64,000 bases of DNA, taken from assembly GCF_014298075.1 (NCBI RefSeq), contig NZ_CP060418.1, positions 1,612,001 to 1,676,000 on the forward strand, given 5' to 3'. The DNA is from Enterobacter sp. JUb54 (GTDB taxonomy: Bacteria > Pseudomonadota > Gammaproteobacteria > Enterobacterales > Enterobacteriaceae). Below are positions 9,123-18,014 of this stretch, piece by piece. Position numbers and translations under genes: made by a program. The notes beneath the pieces are model-generated. The model was given only the letters and a program-made list of their open reading frames with translations. It did not search any database and was not told the DNA's origin. Position 1 is the stretch's first letter. The number at the start of each line of letters is the position of its first letter.

Positions 9123-9283
9123 AGGAACCTCTTCACAGGCTGCATTAAAAGCGTTCAGGATTGACAGATTAAAAATAGCAGACTGTAATCGAAGCTAGAG
9201 TTCAAACGAAAAAACGCCCGTAATACCCGGCATCGACTGATGCTGGTGGGCACTCGTGAATCTTTTCTGGCTCACGCCATAAT

Positions 9284-9434
9284 TAAGAGTCTATCCCAGT
9301 AGGCGTAGATTGATACAGCCAGTTTGGTCACGAACAGCGCGGAACAGCCGGAACGTACACGCAGTATGTGAGGATGGTGAGCACTGCCAGGGCCAAAATG
9401 GCAAATAAAGCAGCCTAATGGGATAGGCTCTAAG
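9284..9434. repeat. Dispersed ~150-bp repeat with inverted ends
   Basis: GAGTCTATCCCAGTAGGC (9287-9304) and GCCTAATGGGATAGGCTC (9413-9430) are near-perfect inverted copies (2 mismatches in 18). A 15-base internal segment recurs at 5463-5477. I recall sequences of this type scattered between enterobacterial genes, but cannot give a family name. The short open frame across it on the minus strand is not a credible gene. It may be a MITE-like or RNA-forming repeat. Confidence 0.55.
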
Positions 9435-9457
9435 TCAATGTTATTACGGGGATCATC

Positions 9458-10066
9458 ATGGTAACCGATACGCACTACCACCTGGCTCTCAACGAGTTAG
9501 CTAAATTACATTCATTGCCCCCAGAACAAAAGCTGAACACTATTTTTCGCATTACTACCCTGTACGAACAAAATATTACCAACTGGTATAAAAATGAGGT
9601 CAAGAAAAAACGCAGACTCTCTGTATTACTGCTATTGGCAATCTTAATTATTATGGTGGCCATCGGTAGCATTCAGATCCTTAAGCTTCCTTTTATTAAT
9701 GATGTCGATACTAAGCTGTTGTTTACCCAAATATCCCTCGGACTACTAACGCTTGCCGTATTGCTATTTACTGCCGACAGAGCATTTCGTATTACTGGTG
9801 GATGGATGAATTACATTAATACGATGATAGTCATCGAGACTCGCCATGCGGAATTTATTGCGGAGTGGATAAAAAACGATGGCACCCAACATCAGCAACC
9901 AACTGAGCACTATCGTCAAGCGACCGAGATTGCTGCTGCGTTTATTAATGCGATCCACCTTGCACAGCTACAAGAAACTCAATCATGGTCAACCCAGTTA
10001 ACAGAGTCCATTAAGCAGCTGGATTCTTTGATGATTAAAAAACAGCAGGAAAAAAACGGTAATTAA
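9458..10066 (+). CDS. Two-transmembrane protein, SLATT-like architecture
   Basis: 202 residues. An N-terminal ~48-residue helical part (HYHLALNELAKLHSL) ends in a basic stretch (KNEVKKKRRL), then come TM1 (about 54-74) and TM2 (about 88-107), then a ~95-residue hydrophilic helical tail rich in Gln and Glu. This is the layout of SLATT two-TM proteins, which often partner nucleotide-signalling and conflict systems; I rate that as resemblance, not proof. GC content is clearly lower than in the flanking core genes, suggesting recent acquisition. GGGGAT precedes the ATG. No sensor or nucleotidyltransferase gene is adjacent. It runs towards feaB and ends 60 bp from it. Confidence 0.6.
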   Translation: MVTDTHYHLALNELAKLHSLPPEQKLNTIFRITTLYEQNITNWYKNEVKKKRRLSVLLLLAILIIMVAIGSIQILKLPFINDVDTKLLFTQISLGLLTLAVLLFTADRAFRITGGWMNYINTMIVIETRHAEFIAEWIKNDGTQHQQPTEHYRQATEIAAAFINAIHLAQLQETQSWSTQLTESIKQLDSLMIKKQQEKNGN

Positions 10067-10125
10067 TGAGAAAAAAAGGTGGGAGCAGCGCCCGGTACTG
10101 CATGACCAGGCGCTGGGTTTAACGA

Positions 10126-11625
10126 TTAATAACGTACGCAGACCGATTTGGTCTCGCACCAGTCGTCCAGCCAGTCCGGGCCGAAGTCGCGCCCGGTACC
10201 AGACTGCTTCATGCCGCCGAACGGCAGGTTGGCATCGATAAGCGTATGGCTGTTGACCCATACCGTGCCCGCCTGCAGGCGTTCGGTATAGCTCAGCGCC
10301 TGGGTCAGATCGCCGGTCCAGACGCTGGCAGTTAAGCCAAAGTCGCTGTCGTTGGCGAGGCGCAGCGCTTCTTCGCCATCGGCGACGCGCACCAGATTCA
10401 CCACCGGCCCGAAGACTTCTTCGCGGCTCAGACGCAGCCCGGCATCCGGGTTAATCACCAGGGTTGGCGCAATGTAGTAGCCCTGGCTATCCGGCCCGAG
10501 CTGCCCGCTGATCAGTTCAGCATTGCGCTGGCGGGCATCATCAAGATAGGCCGCCACTTTGGCGCAGTGGGCCTTCGAGACCACCGGGTTAATATGGGTG
10601 GTTTCCAGCATTCCCGGTCCGACCTGCAGGGATTTCACCGCCTGCTCAAACCCGCTCACCAGGGTGTCGAACAGCGGCGCTTCAATGTAGATCCGCGAGC
10701 TGGCGGCGCACACCTGGCCCTGGTTGAGGAAGCTTCCGGTCATCAGCCCTTCAATCACCCATTCCGGGTTGGCATCTTTGAGGACGATCGCCGGGTTTTT
10801 CCCGCCCAGCTCCAGCGTCACCCTGGTCAGGCGATCGGCAGCCACCCGCGCAATGTGTTTGCCCGTGGCGGTGGAGCCGGTAAAGCTCACCTTCGCCACC
10901 TGCGGATGCGCCGTTAACGCCGCACCGCACTCGCTTCCGCTGCCGGTCACCACGTTAAACACCCCGTCCGGGATCCCGGCTTCGGTCGCCAGTTCGGCAA
11001 CGCGCAGCAGGGTCAGCGGAGTAGTTTCTGACGGCTTAATCACGATAGAACACCCGGCCGCCAGCGCCGGCATCACCTTCCACATGCCAATCATCAGCGG
11101 GAAGTTCCACGGGACGATCCCGGCGACAACCCCCACAGGCTCTTTCTTCGTCCACGCCTGGTAACGTGCGCCTTGCGGGAACGGAATCGACACATCGAGC
11201 GTGCGCCCGCTGATTTTGGTCGTCAGCCCGGCGGTGTAGCGCATCCAGTTCAGCGTGCAGCCCACTTCAAACGCGCGGGAAATATTGATGGATTTGCCCT
11301 GTTCCAGGGTTTCCAGCTGCGCCAGCTCTTCGCCATGCTGTTCGACCAGGTCGGCAAAACGCAGCAGGATCCGCTCACGATCGGCGGGGGTACGCCCCGC
11401 CCAGCTACGGGCAACAAATGCCCGCCAGGCCGACATCACCGCACGATCGACATCAGCGGCATTGGCATCCGCCGTGCTGGCAATGGCCTGACCGGTGGCC
11501 GGGTTCCAGACGGTGAGCCGCTGTTCGCTTTGCGATTCCTGCTGGCTACCGTCGATATACAAACCATGCTGCCGGTCTAAAAACTGCTGTACGCTGGCGA
11601 GCAGCGCAACCTGTGCTGTGGACAT
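10126..11625 (-). CDS. feaB: Phenylacetaldehyde dehydrogenase
   Basis: 499 residues, NAD-dependent aldehyde dehydrogenase superfamily. It oxidises phenylacetaldehyde and hydroxyphenylacetaldehyde made by TynA to the phenylacetates. Visible landmarks: the cofactor loop [12 protein letters not shown], the general base Glu in LELGGKNPA, the catalytic Cys in [11 protein letters not shown], and the C-terminal [18 protein letters not shown] precedes the start. Divergent from feaR with ~235 bp between, containing FeaR-type motifs. In E. coli feaB lies next to tynA; here a 7.5-kb block separates them. Confidence 0.95.
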   Translation of the reverse strand: MSTAQVALLASVQQFLDRQHGLYIDGSQQESQSEQRLTVWNPATGQAIASTADANAADVDRAVMSAWRAFVARSWAGRTPADRERILLRFADLVEQHGEELAQLETLEQGKSINISRAFEVGCTLNWMRYTAGLTTKISGRTLDVSIPFPQGARYQAWTKKEPVGVVAGIVPWNFPLMIGMWKVMPALAAGCSIVIKPSETTPLTLLRVAELATEAGIPDGVFNVVTGSGSECGAALTAHPQVAKVSFTGSTATGKHIARVAADRLTRVTLELGGKNPAIVLKDANPEWVIEGLMTGSFLNQGQVCAASSRIYIEAPLFDTLVSGFEQAVKSLQVGPGMLETTHINPVVSKAHCAKVAAYLDDARQRNAELISGQLGPDSQGYYIAPTLVINPDAGLRLSREEVFGPVVNLVRVADGEEALRLANDSDFGLTASVWTGDLTQALSYTERLQAGTVWVNSHTLIDANLPFGGMKQSGTGRDFGPDWLDDWCETKSVCVRY

Positions 11626-11685
11626 ATCGCTTCCTTATTCCTTTCGGGTCGTGAATTGAGTCTACGACGAGGTCGGCATCCGCGC

Positions 11686-11722
11686 TTTTTTCTCTGTGAC
11701 ATTCGTTTGTGCCGCTGTGACA
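11686..11722 (-). promoter_or_regulatory. Candidate FeaR-binding sites upstream of feaB
   Basis: On the minus strand TGTCA-N8-AAA fits the FeaR motif exactly (11686-11701). A second copy has nine instead of eight spacer bases (11706-11722). They lie 60-100 bp ahead of feaB and point towards it, and are about 140 bp or more upstream of feaR. Confidence 0.5.
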
Positions 11723-11859
11723 GGCTCCGCAATTAAGCATTTTGCGTACCCAGAAGTGTGCCGCAGGTAATAGTTCTTTCATATACTCCGGCTCCCGCTC
11801 TTGTATGCCGCAACGTAAATGCAACAATGCAGAAACATTATATCGATAAGAGAAACATT

Positions 11860-12768
11860 ATGGCGACGGCGGAACACGGACAGGATTACCAACGCTGGTT
11901 GGCGAAAATCAATCAGGTCTGCGGCCATTTTGCCGCCCGTCCGCTGGAGGGGAACTTTCACGGCGAGATTGACGCCAGCTACGCGGGGAACCTGAAAGTC
12001 AGCACCGTCACCGCCTGCGGGGTCAATTTGTTCCGCACCCGCAACGAGATCAAACGCAGCAACGACGACTGGTTTTATACCGTGTTCCAGCTCGCCGGCC
12101 AGGCGGCCATTGAGCAGGACGATCGCCAGGTGATGCTGGAAGCCGGTGATATAACCCTGATTGACGCCTCGCGCCCCTGCTCTATCTTCTGGCAGCAGAC
12201 CTCGCGCCAGGCCTCGCTGCTGCTGCCCCGGCAGTTGATCGAACACCAGCTGCGCGGCAGCGAAATCTGCATTGCCTCGCGCCTGCAAAAATCGCTGCCG
12301 ATGGTTCAGCTCAGCCAGCGCCTGCTGCAGGAAAGCATGAACAGCCCGGATCTGTCGGACAGCGAAAGCGAAGCGGCGCTGGAGGCCATCGTCTGCCTGC
12401 TGCGCCCGATGCTGCATCAGCAGGAAGCCCAGCCGTCTCGTCGGGAGAAGCAGTTCCAGAGAATTATTGAGTTAATCGATGCGTCGATTCAGGCAGAACA
12501 TCTGCGCCCGGAATGGCTGGCGAACGAAACCGGGATGTCATTGCGCAGCCTGTACCGGCTGTTTGCTGACAAGGGACTGGTGGTCGCTCAGTATATTAAG
12601 AACCGCCGGCTCGACCTCTGCGCCCGGGCGCTACGTAGCGCCCATGACGATGAGAAACTGGCGGGGATTGGCTACAGCTGGGGATTCAGCGACCACAGCC
12701 ACTTCTCCACCGCGTTCAAGCAGCGTTTTGGCGTGTCGCCGGGGGAATACCGCAAGCGCTGCCGCTAA
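11860..12768 (+). CDS. feaR: AraC-family activator of amine catabolism
   Basis: 302 residues from ATG 11860 (MATAEHGQDYQRWL), matching the length of E. coli FeaR; upstream in-frame starts lack a ribosome site. N-terminal cupin-like sensing part (FYTVFQLAGQAAIEQDDRQV, DITLIDASRPCSIFW) and C-terminal double helix-turn-helix (LANETGMSLRSLYRLF, then YSWGFSDHSHFSTAFKQRFG). FeaR activates tynA and feaB in response to aromatic aldehydes. Divergent from feaB. Its stop codon directly abuts the end of convergent ydbL. Confidence 0.95.
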   Translation: MATAEHGQDYQRWLAKINQVCGHFAARPLEGNFHGEIDASYAGNLKVSTVTACGVNLFRTRNEIKRSNDDWFYTVFQLAGQAAIEQDDRQVMLEAGDITLIDASRPCSIFWQQTSRQASLLLPRQLIEHQLRGSEICIASRLQKSLPMVQLSQRLLQESMNSPDLSDSESEAALEAIVCLLRPMLHQQEAQPSRREKQFQRIIELIDASIQAEHLRPEWLANETGMSLRSLYRLFADKGLVVAQYIKNRRLDLCARALRSAHDDEKLAGIGYSWGFSDHSHFSTAFKQRFGVSPGEYRKRCR

Positions 12769-13098
12769 TTATTTGCGTAGCCATTTGCCGTTCAGACCCT
12801 GGACATACTCCCCAGGCTGCGCCCGGTTGACCAGCTTCTGCCCGGCCATTTTGGCCACTTCATCCACCGGCAGATTATTTTCATCCGCCAGTTGCTGGTA
12901 GCTTTCACTGCGCGCCGTATTGATCCGTGCGACCAGCGCCAGAGTTTCCTGATCCTGCCGCAATGGCGCCAGATAGCCCTTCAGCGTTTCGCCGACCCGC
13001 CCCTGTTCCCGGGCTTCGCTCAGCGTCAGAGCCAGCGCCGGCGTACTGAGGAGAACCAGCGTCAGCGCCGCGATTTTCAGTCGTTTTCTCATCGCCAC
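12769..13098 (-). CDS. ydbL: YdbL, DUF1318 periplasmic protein
   Basis: 109 residues with a signal peptide (cleavage near TPALA-L). A DUF1318 protein with the typical NTARSESYQQLA and QKLVNRAQPGEYVQ stretches. Last gene of the ydbH-ynbE-ydbL operon. YdbL has been proposed as a periplasmic helper of the YdbH-YnbE bridge, which moves phospholipid between the inner and outer membranes. One base separates it from ynbE. Confidence 0.93.
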   Translation of the reverse strand: MAMRKRLKIAALTLVLLSTPALALTLSEAREQGRVGETLKGYLAPLRQDQETLALVARINTARSESYQQLADENNLPVDEVAKMAGQKLVNRAQPGEYVQGLNGKWLRK

Positions 13099-13099
13099 C

Positions 13100-13285
13100 T
13101 CAGAATAGATCGCTGCGCGACTTCAGTAACGCTTCAACATCCTTATCCACTTTGATATGAATCTCGTGCTCAATTTTGACATTCATATTGATGGTGATCG
13201 GCTCCTTGGATGCCGCGATTTCAATGCGCGGCGTACAGCCCGCCAGCAGCATCGGCACCAGCACCGCCGTTAGCAATTTCATCAT
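13100..13285 (-). CDS. ynbE: YnbE outer-membrane lipoprotein
   Basis: 61 residues with a lipobox (MLLAGC, Cys17). The mature part TPRIEIAA-SKEPITINMNVKIEHE is close to E. coli YnbE. It partners YdbH in forming an intermembrane bridge. Two consecutive ATG codons could serve as start; AAGGAACA lies upstream of both. It overlaps the ydbH stop by four bases, typical of translational coupling. Confidence 0.93.
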   Translation of the reverse strand: MMKLLTAVLVPMLLAGCTPRIEIAASKEPITINMNVKIEHEIHIKVDKDVEALLKSRSDLF

Positions 13286-15921
13286 TGTTGTTCCTTACAC
13301 TTTTTACTGTCCGTACAGCTGCGCACGGGGAGCACGGCATTCTGCTCAAACCATGCCTGTAAATTGTCGCCAAAACGTAAACTGCGCCACAGGTCAAAAA
13401 TATTCTCTTGATGAGAATAGTTTAAATGCACCGTATTACTCTGATCCCCGACGCGGCTGGTGCCGCTGATGGTCGCCTTCAAAGTCAACATCCCGAGGTT
13501 ATCGAGGTCGATGCGCGTCCAGGAGCGGGAGATCTCCATATAGCGCAGCCAGTTGATTGCCGCGCCGGCGGAGATATTATCGTTCACCATCGCGTCCGCC
13601 ATGTCCTTATCGAGGCGCAGCGTCATCGGGCCGGGGTTGCCCAGCCAGCCGTCTTTGATGATCCATTTCTCGTTGTTCAGCCACAGCGGCAGCGCCCCGT
13701 TGAAGGCGCCGGACATGGCAAACTGTTTGATATTGACCGCGCTCACCAGCTCGCTGCTGGAGATATGCTGCAGCCGCAGCAGCGCCGGGTCATGCTGCGG
13801 CATCCGCAACTGCTGCATGGTCACCTGGCCCCCGAGAACATCCACGCTGACGTTGCTCAGCTGTAGCGGCTGGCTCTCGCTCCACGGCCAGGCTCCCTGC
13901 AGGTCCGCGGTCAGGTTTTTCGCCGTCACCTGGTTGACTATCTCGCCGATGCGCAGCGATACCGGCCGACGGGTACCCAGCTGCCAGACCCCCTCGCTAA
14001 AGCGGAACGGCAGGACAAAATCGACGCCATTGATCTGGTTGTCCGGCATCCAGGCGCTGCCGCCTTTTAGCACGCCGTGCCCCCCGGCTTCGAATCCCTG
14101 TTCGGCTGCTGCCGAGAAAGCCACCTGGGCGTACAGCATCCCTTCACGCAGGTTCATTTTCCACTCAGGCGGTACCAGCGGCTGAAACACGGTCAGCGAC
14201 TGTTTCGGCCACCATGCCTTACCGCGCAGACGTTCGCCATCCCAGCGCCCGATGACCCGAACCGGGCCGATTTTGTTGGCATGAAGCGCGCCGTTAAACT
14301 GAAACCAGGTCGGATCGCGGCCATCAATGGTGAATTTTAACGTTGAAGGTGGCAGCACGCTGCCGTGACTAAAGCTGGTGGTCCCCGCATCCAGCGACAG
14401 CGCGCCGGTCAGTTTCGGGTGCTGCTCATTGCGCAACCAGTGGATCGGCTGATCCAGCGTCAGGCGCGGCGCGCTCACCAGCATGGTGCCATATTGCAGT
14501 TTATCGAAGCCCGTCGACAGGCTGTTCAGGACGATCGAGCTGTCTACCCATGCCCCCGCCCCTTTGACGTCCCACCGCGCCTGCATCGGTGTGAAGTGAC
14601 CGTCGCCCCAGTAACGCCACTGCCAGCGACCGCTGTCGGGCATAAAATTGTCGGCCTGGCCGTCAAGATGCAGCGTGAAGTCTCCCATCTGCTGTTCATG
14701 GGCGCGCAGAATCGCCTGCAGACGGCCGTCCACGCCCTGCTGGGTCACCTTGACCCCCGCCAGCGGCAGACGGACTTCATCAATATTCAATGAATCGACG
14801 ACCCGCCCGCGGGAACGCAGCAGCGCGCCGGGGTTGAAGGCCAATGCCGGGGCGGTCAACGGGCCGCTGAGCCTGGCCGGCAGTACGGCATAAACAATCA
14901 GATCCCCCAGCTTCGCCTCGCCGGTCAGCTGTAACGGCATGTCGCTGTTGTCCATGCTCAGTTTGCCGGGGCCGATGTTCAGCACGGCGTTTCCTTTACC
15001 GGCTTTGCCCTGGGTGAGGACGTTGAGCCGACCGCTCACCTCCATCTGCTCGGTGCCTTCCTGCCAGTTGCCCACCGACAGCGCCAGACGGCCACTTAAT
15101 GGATAGCCGGCATAGTCGGTGCTCCAGCGGCCATCGCTGATGACAATGCGCTCAGGGGTCACTTCCCAGGGGAGATCGAGTATCGGCTGCACTTCACCGC
15201 GCGGAGTCACCACCAGCTGGCCGCGGTTTTTCTGCCACTCCAGCTCGGCATCAACCAACCCGCCGGTTTGCGGGAATTCAAAGGTAGTCAGCAGATGGCC
15301 ATCGACCGGCAGGCCGTCCGGAACCAGCGGCATATGAAATTCGCCGGCCAGCTTCACCGGCGGTTGCTCGTCGACCAGCTGGGCGGAAAAATGGCTGACG
15401 GTGAGCGCCTGTCCGCGCAGGCGCGCCTGCAAGGTCAGCTCTTTGCCGCTGTAGCCAATATCCTGCTGCTGCGGGGTCAACGACATCACCAGTCGCCCCT
15501 GCCACTTTTCCCATGGCGAGAGGCGCAGGTTTTCAATGGTCAGCCAGCTGTAAGGCAGCATCGACTGCCACTCCGCCAGGGTACGCGGCGCGCCCACCGT
15601 CGGTTCGCTTTCGGGCAGTTTGCTCAGACAGGCGCTATTGATATCGAGTTCGTCGAGATGCAGCCGCCAGCGGCTGGGATGAGAAATTTGGGCATTGGTC
15701 ACCCGGGCCAGCTCACAATCGCCGACCAGATAGCGTAATTCGGGAATGCGTAACGCAGAACGCGTCAGTCGCGGGCTGTCGGAAAAGGCGATGCGGGTCC
15801 CCTCTGGCAGCCAGATCCCCGCAAGCGTTGGCACCCAATGGGTAAGCGTCGACAACATGGCCAGCGGTAGCAGAATAAGTGCTAACAATAGCGCGATGGC
15901 GGCTTTATATTTACCCTTCAT
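13282..15921 (-). CDS. ydbH: YdbH, AsmA-like intermembrane lipid-transport protein
   Basis: 879 residues. One N-terminal membrane anchor (AAIALLLALILLPLAML) is followed by a long periplasmic beta-rich body (DUF3971/AsmA-like clade with TamB and YhdP). It is thought to form a hydrophobic groove spanning the periplasm and, with YnbE in the outer membrane, to deliver phospholipids; it is partly redundant with TamB and YhdP. First gene of its operon, divergent from the DedA gene. Confidence 0.93.
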   Translation of the reverse strand: MKGKYKAAIALLLALILLPLAMLSTLTHWVPTLAGIWLPEGTRIAFSDSPRLTRSALRIPELRYLVGDCELARVTNAQISHPSRWRLHLDELDINSACLSKLPESEPTVGAPRTLAEWQSMLPYSWLTIENLRLSPWEKWQGRLVMSLTPQQQDIGYSGKELTLQARLRGQALTVSHFSAQLVDEQPPVKLAGEFHMPLVPDGLPVDGHLLTTFEFPQTGGLVDAELEWQKNRGQLVVTPRGEVQPILDLPWEVTPERIVISDGRWSTDYAGYPLSGRLALSVGNWQEGTEQMEVSGRLNVLTQGKAGKGNAVLNIGPGKLSMDNSDMPLQLTGEAKLGDLIVYAVLPARLSGPLTAPALAFNPGALLRSRGRVVDSLNIDEVRLPLAGVKVTQQGVDGRLQAILRAHEQQMGDFTLHLDGQADNFMPDSGRWQWRYWGDGHFTPMQARWDVKGAGAWVDSSIVLNSLSTGFDKLQYGTMLVSAPRLTLDQPIHWLRNEQHPKLTGALSLDAGTTSFSHGSVLPPSTLKFTIDGRDPTWFQFNGALHANKIGPVRVIGRWDGERLRGKAWWPKQSLTVFQPLVPPEWKMNLREGMLYAQVAFSAAAEQGFEAGGHGVLKGGSAWMPDNQINGVDFVLPFRFSEGVWQLGTRRPVSLRIGEIVNQVTAKNLTADLQGAWPWSESQPLQLSNVSVDVLGGQVTMQQLRMPQHDPALLRLQHISSSELVSAVNIKQFAMSGAFNGALPLWLNNEKWIIKDGWLGNPGPMTLRLDKDMADAMVNDNISAGAAINWLRYMEISRSWTRIDLDNLGMLTLKATISGTSRVGDQSNTVHLNYSHQENIFDLWRSLRFGDNLQAWFEQNAVLPVRSCTDSKKCKEQQ

Positions 15922-16130
15922 GGGCAGTAATATCCTGATTAAACAAAAGTAAAAGCCGAAAGAAGTGCATATTGTGGCACGTTCGACTGGCGAGTTAAAG
16001 GATCTATCCAGCTTAAGAATAGCTGGTACACACCACCACCACCGTGAATTTATGCCTTTCGCCCGTTAAGCCGTCATTTAATCGGCCCCTGTCACACTCA
16101 AAGTCTTCGTTGCCGACGTCGGTGGATCCC

Positions 16131-16631
16131 GTGGACTTTTTTGTTTTGCTTATCGAACACGCCCAGCACCACTATTCATGGCTCTTGATGGTGGTGTTTG
16201 TGCTGACCCTGACTAAATCCTGCGCCCTGATTTCTCTGCTGGTGCCGGGCACCTCCGGGTTGCTGTTACTCGGCCCGCTGGCCTCCGGCAGTCTTAACCA
16301 TTTCTTATTAATGTGGCTCAGCGCTAGCCTCGGGGCAATCGGCGGATTCTGGCTCTCCTGGTGGCTGGGACGGCGCAACCGGCACCGCCTGACGAGCATA
16401 CGCTGGTTGCGCGGCCAGCGATTGACCCGCAGCCTGGTGTTTCTGCAACGTCACGGGGCATGGGCGGTGTTTTTTGGCCGCTTTCTGTCGCCGCTTCGCG
16501 CGACTCTTCCGCTGGCCAGCGGCGCCAGCGGGACCGCGTTCTGGTCATTTCAACTGGCCAACGTCAGTTCCGGGCTGCTGTGGCCGCTGATGCTGCTGGC
16601 TCCGGGAGCCTTTAGCCTCAGTTTTTGGTAA
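16131..16631 (+). CDS. DedA-family membrane protein
   Basis: About 166 residues from GTG 16131, giving a conventional DedA N-terminus (VDFFVLLIEHAQHHYSW) with GGTGGA just upstream. The frame stays open to GTG 16044, adding 29 polar residues without a ribosome site. Several hydrophobic segments and the DedA signatures (LLVPGTSGLLLLGPLASG near the N-terminus, FFGRFLSPLRATLPLASGASG later) are clear. DedA proteins are lipid scramblase/flippase-like transporters needed for envelope homeostasis. It is not at this position in E. coli. Neighbour ydbH is also a lipid-transport gene, which may be coincidence. Confidence 0.75.
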   Translation: MDFFVLLIEHAQHHYSWLLMVVFVLTLTKSCALISLLVPGTSGLLLLGPLASGSLNHFLLMWLSASLGAIGGFWLSWWLGRRNRHRLTSIRWLRGQRLTRSLVFLQRHGAWAVFFGRFLSPLRATLPLASGASGTAFWSFQLANVSSGLLWPLMLLAPGAFSLSFW

Positions 16632-16777
16632 AACACATTGTGTTTTAAAGAGATACCTCAACACCGCGATATGCTCTAGAATTATCTGTATCACCGTTAA
16701 GGCAAACTTATTTTTAATATTTGTATGATTATTTTAAATATGCTACCGTGCCGGTATAATCACTGGAGAAAAGTCTT

Positions 16778-17767
16778 ATGAAAATCGCTGTGTATAGTAC
16801 AAAGCAGTACGATAAAAAGTACCTTCAGCATGTTAATGATGCATATGGCTTTGAACTTGAATTTTTCGACTTTCTGTTAACCGAGAAAACGGCGAAAACC
16901 GCCAACGGCTGTGAAGCGGTGTGCATCTTCGTCAACGACGACGGAAGCCGCCCGGTGCTGGAAGAGTTAAAATCGCATGGTGTGAAGTACATCGCCCTGC
17001 GCTGCGCCGGCTTTAACAACGTCGACCTTGAGGCGGCAAAAGAGCTGGGTCTGCGCGTTGTGCGCGTCCCGGCCTACTCGCCAGAAGCCGTGGCAGAGCA
17101 TGCCATCGGCATGATGATGTCGTTAAACCGCCGCATTCACCGCGCCTATCAGCGCACCCGTGATGCTAACTTCTCCCTCGAAGGCTTAACCGGCTTCACC
17201 ATGCACGGTAAAACCGCCGGGGTGATCGGTACCGGGAAAATCGGCGTGGCGACGCTGCGTATTCTGAAAGGTTTTGGCATGCGTCTGCTGGCGTTTGATC
17301 CCTATCCGAGCGCAGCGGCGCTGGATCTCGGGGTTGAGTATGTTGACCTGCCGACACTGTACGCGCAGTCTGACGTGATCTCCCTGCACTGCCCGCTGAC
17401 CGATGAGAACTATCATCTGCTGAACCATGCGGCGTTTGACCAGATGAAAGATGGCGTGATGGTGATCAACACCAGCCGCGGCGCGTTGATTGACTCTCAG
17501 GCAGCGATTGATGCCCTGAAACACCAGAAAATTGGCGCCCTGGGGATGGATGTGTACGAGAACGAGCGCGACCTGTTCTTTGAAGACAAATCCAACGACG
17601 TGATTCAGGATGACGTGTTCCGTCGTCTCTCCGCCTGTCACAACGTGTTGTTCACCGGGCACCAGGCGTTCCTGACCGCCGAAGCGCTGATCAGCATTTC
17701 GCAAACCACGCTGGACAACCTGCGCCAGGTAGATGCCGGCGACACCTGCCCGAACGCACTGGTCTGA
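16778..17767 (+). CDS. ldhA: D-lactate dehydrogenase, fermentative
   Basis: 329 residues, same length as E. coli LdhA and highly similar throughout. Reduces pyruvate to D-lactate with NADH in the cytoplasm during fermentation. NAD-binding GTGKIG (about 152-157), substrate Arg in NTSRGAL, Glu in MDVYENE and catalytic His in FTGHQAFLT are all present. GGAGAAAA precedes the ATG, and a TATAAT hexamer sits at 16755-16760. Confidence 0.97.
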   Translation: MKIAVYSTKQYDKKYLQHVNDAYGFELEFFDFLLTEKTAKTANGCEAVCIFVNDDGSRPVLEELKSHGVKYIALRCAGFNNVDLEAAKELGLRVVRVPAYSPEAVAEHAIGMMMSLNRRIHRAYQRTRDANFSLEGLTGFTMHGKTAGVIGTGKIGVATLRILKGFGMRLLAFDPYPSAAALDLGVEYVDLPTLYAQSDVISLHCPLTDENYHLLNHAAFDQMKDGVMVINTSRGALIDSQAAIDALKHQKIGALGMDVYENERDLFFEDKSNDVIQDDVFRRLSACHNVLFTGHQAFLTAEALISISQTTLDNLRQVDAGDTCPNALV

Positions 17768-17782
17768 TTTCTTTTTCCTTTT

Positions 17783-17809
17783 GTGCCCTCCTGCTATGGG
17801 GGGCACTTT
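17783..17809 (+). terminator. ldhA: Probable ldhA terminator
   Basis: GTGCCCTCC and GGGGGGCAC pair around CTGCTAT, followed by TTTC. The U tract is short, so strength is uncertain. Confidence 0.55.
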
Positions 17810-17855
17810 CAGATAACCCCCACAGAAAAAGACCGCAGTAAAGTTAACAATCGCT

Positions 17856-17977
17856 TATGTCATTCATCGTTCAGGTTGCTTGGGCATTGGCCGCATTCGT
17901 AACCCCAGTCACTGACCTGCGTCAGGCCCTGGGAATTGACGGCCCTGCCGCCTGCAAGCAACCCGAATAATGTTGGC
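17856..17977. repeat. ERIC/IRU intergenic repeat (diverged copy)
   Basis: Carries the ERIC core order: CAGGTTGCTTGGGCATTGGC, then ACCCCAGTCACTGACC, then TGGGAATTGACGG, then CCGCCTGCAAGCAACCCGAA. It aligns along its length with the better preserved copy at 25108-25232. It fills most of the ldhA-hslJ gap. Confidence 0.8.
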
Positions 17978-18014
17978 TAAATCTGATAAACGTCATTAAT
18001 GATTTGGGGGAGTA

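Noticed and set aside
9272-9481. 69-codon frame on the minus strand
   Set aside because: Runs through the dispersed repeat with inverted ends; its similarity to other short predicted proteins would reflect the repeat, not a gene.
2681-10066. A complete type VI secretion locus or prophage
   Set aside because: No Tss, Hcp, VgrG, PAAR, integrase, capsid or holin gene is present; only possible cargo is seen.
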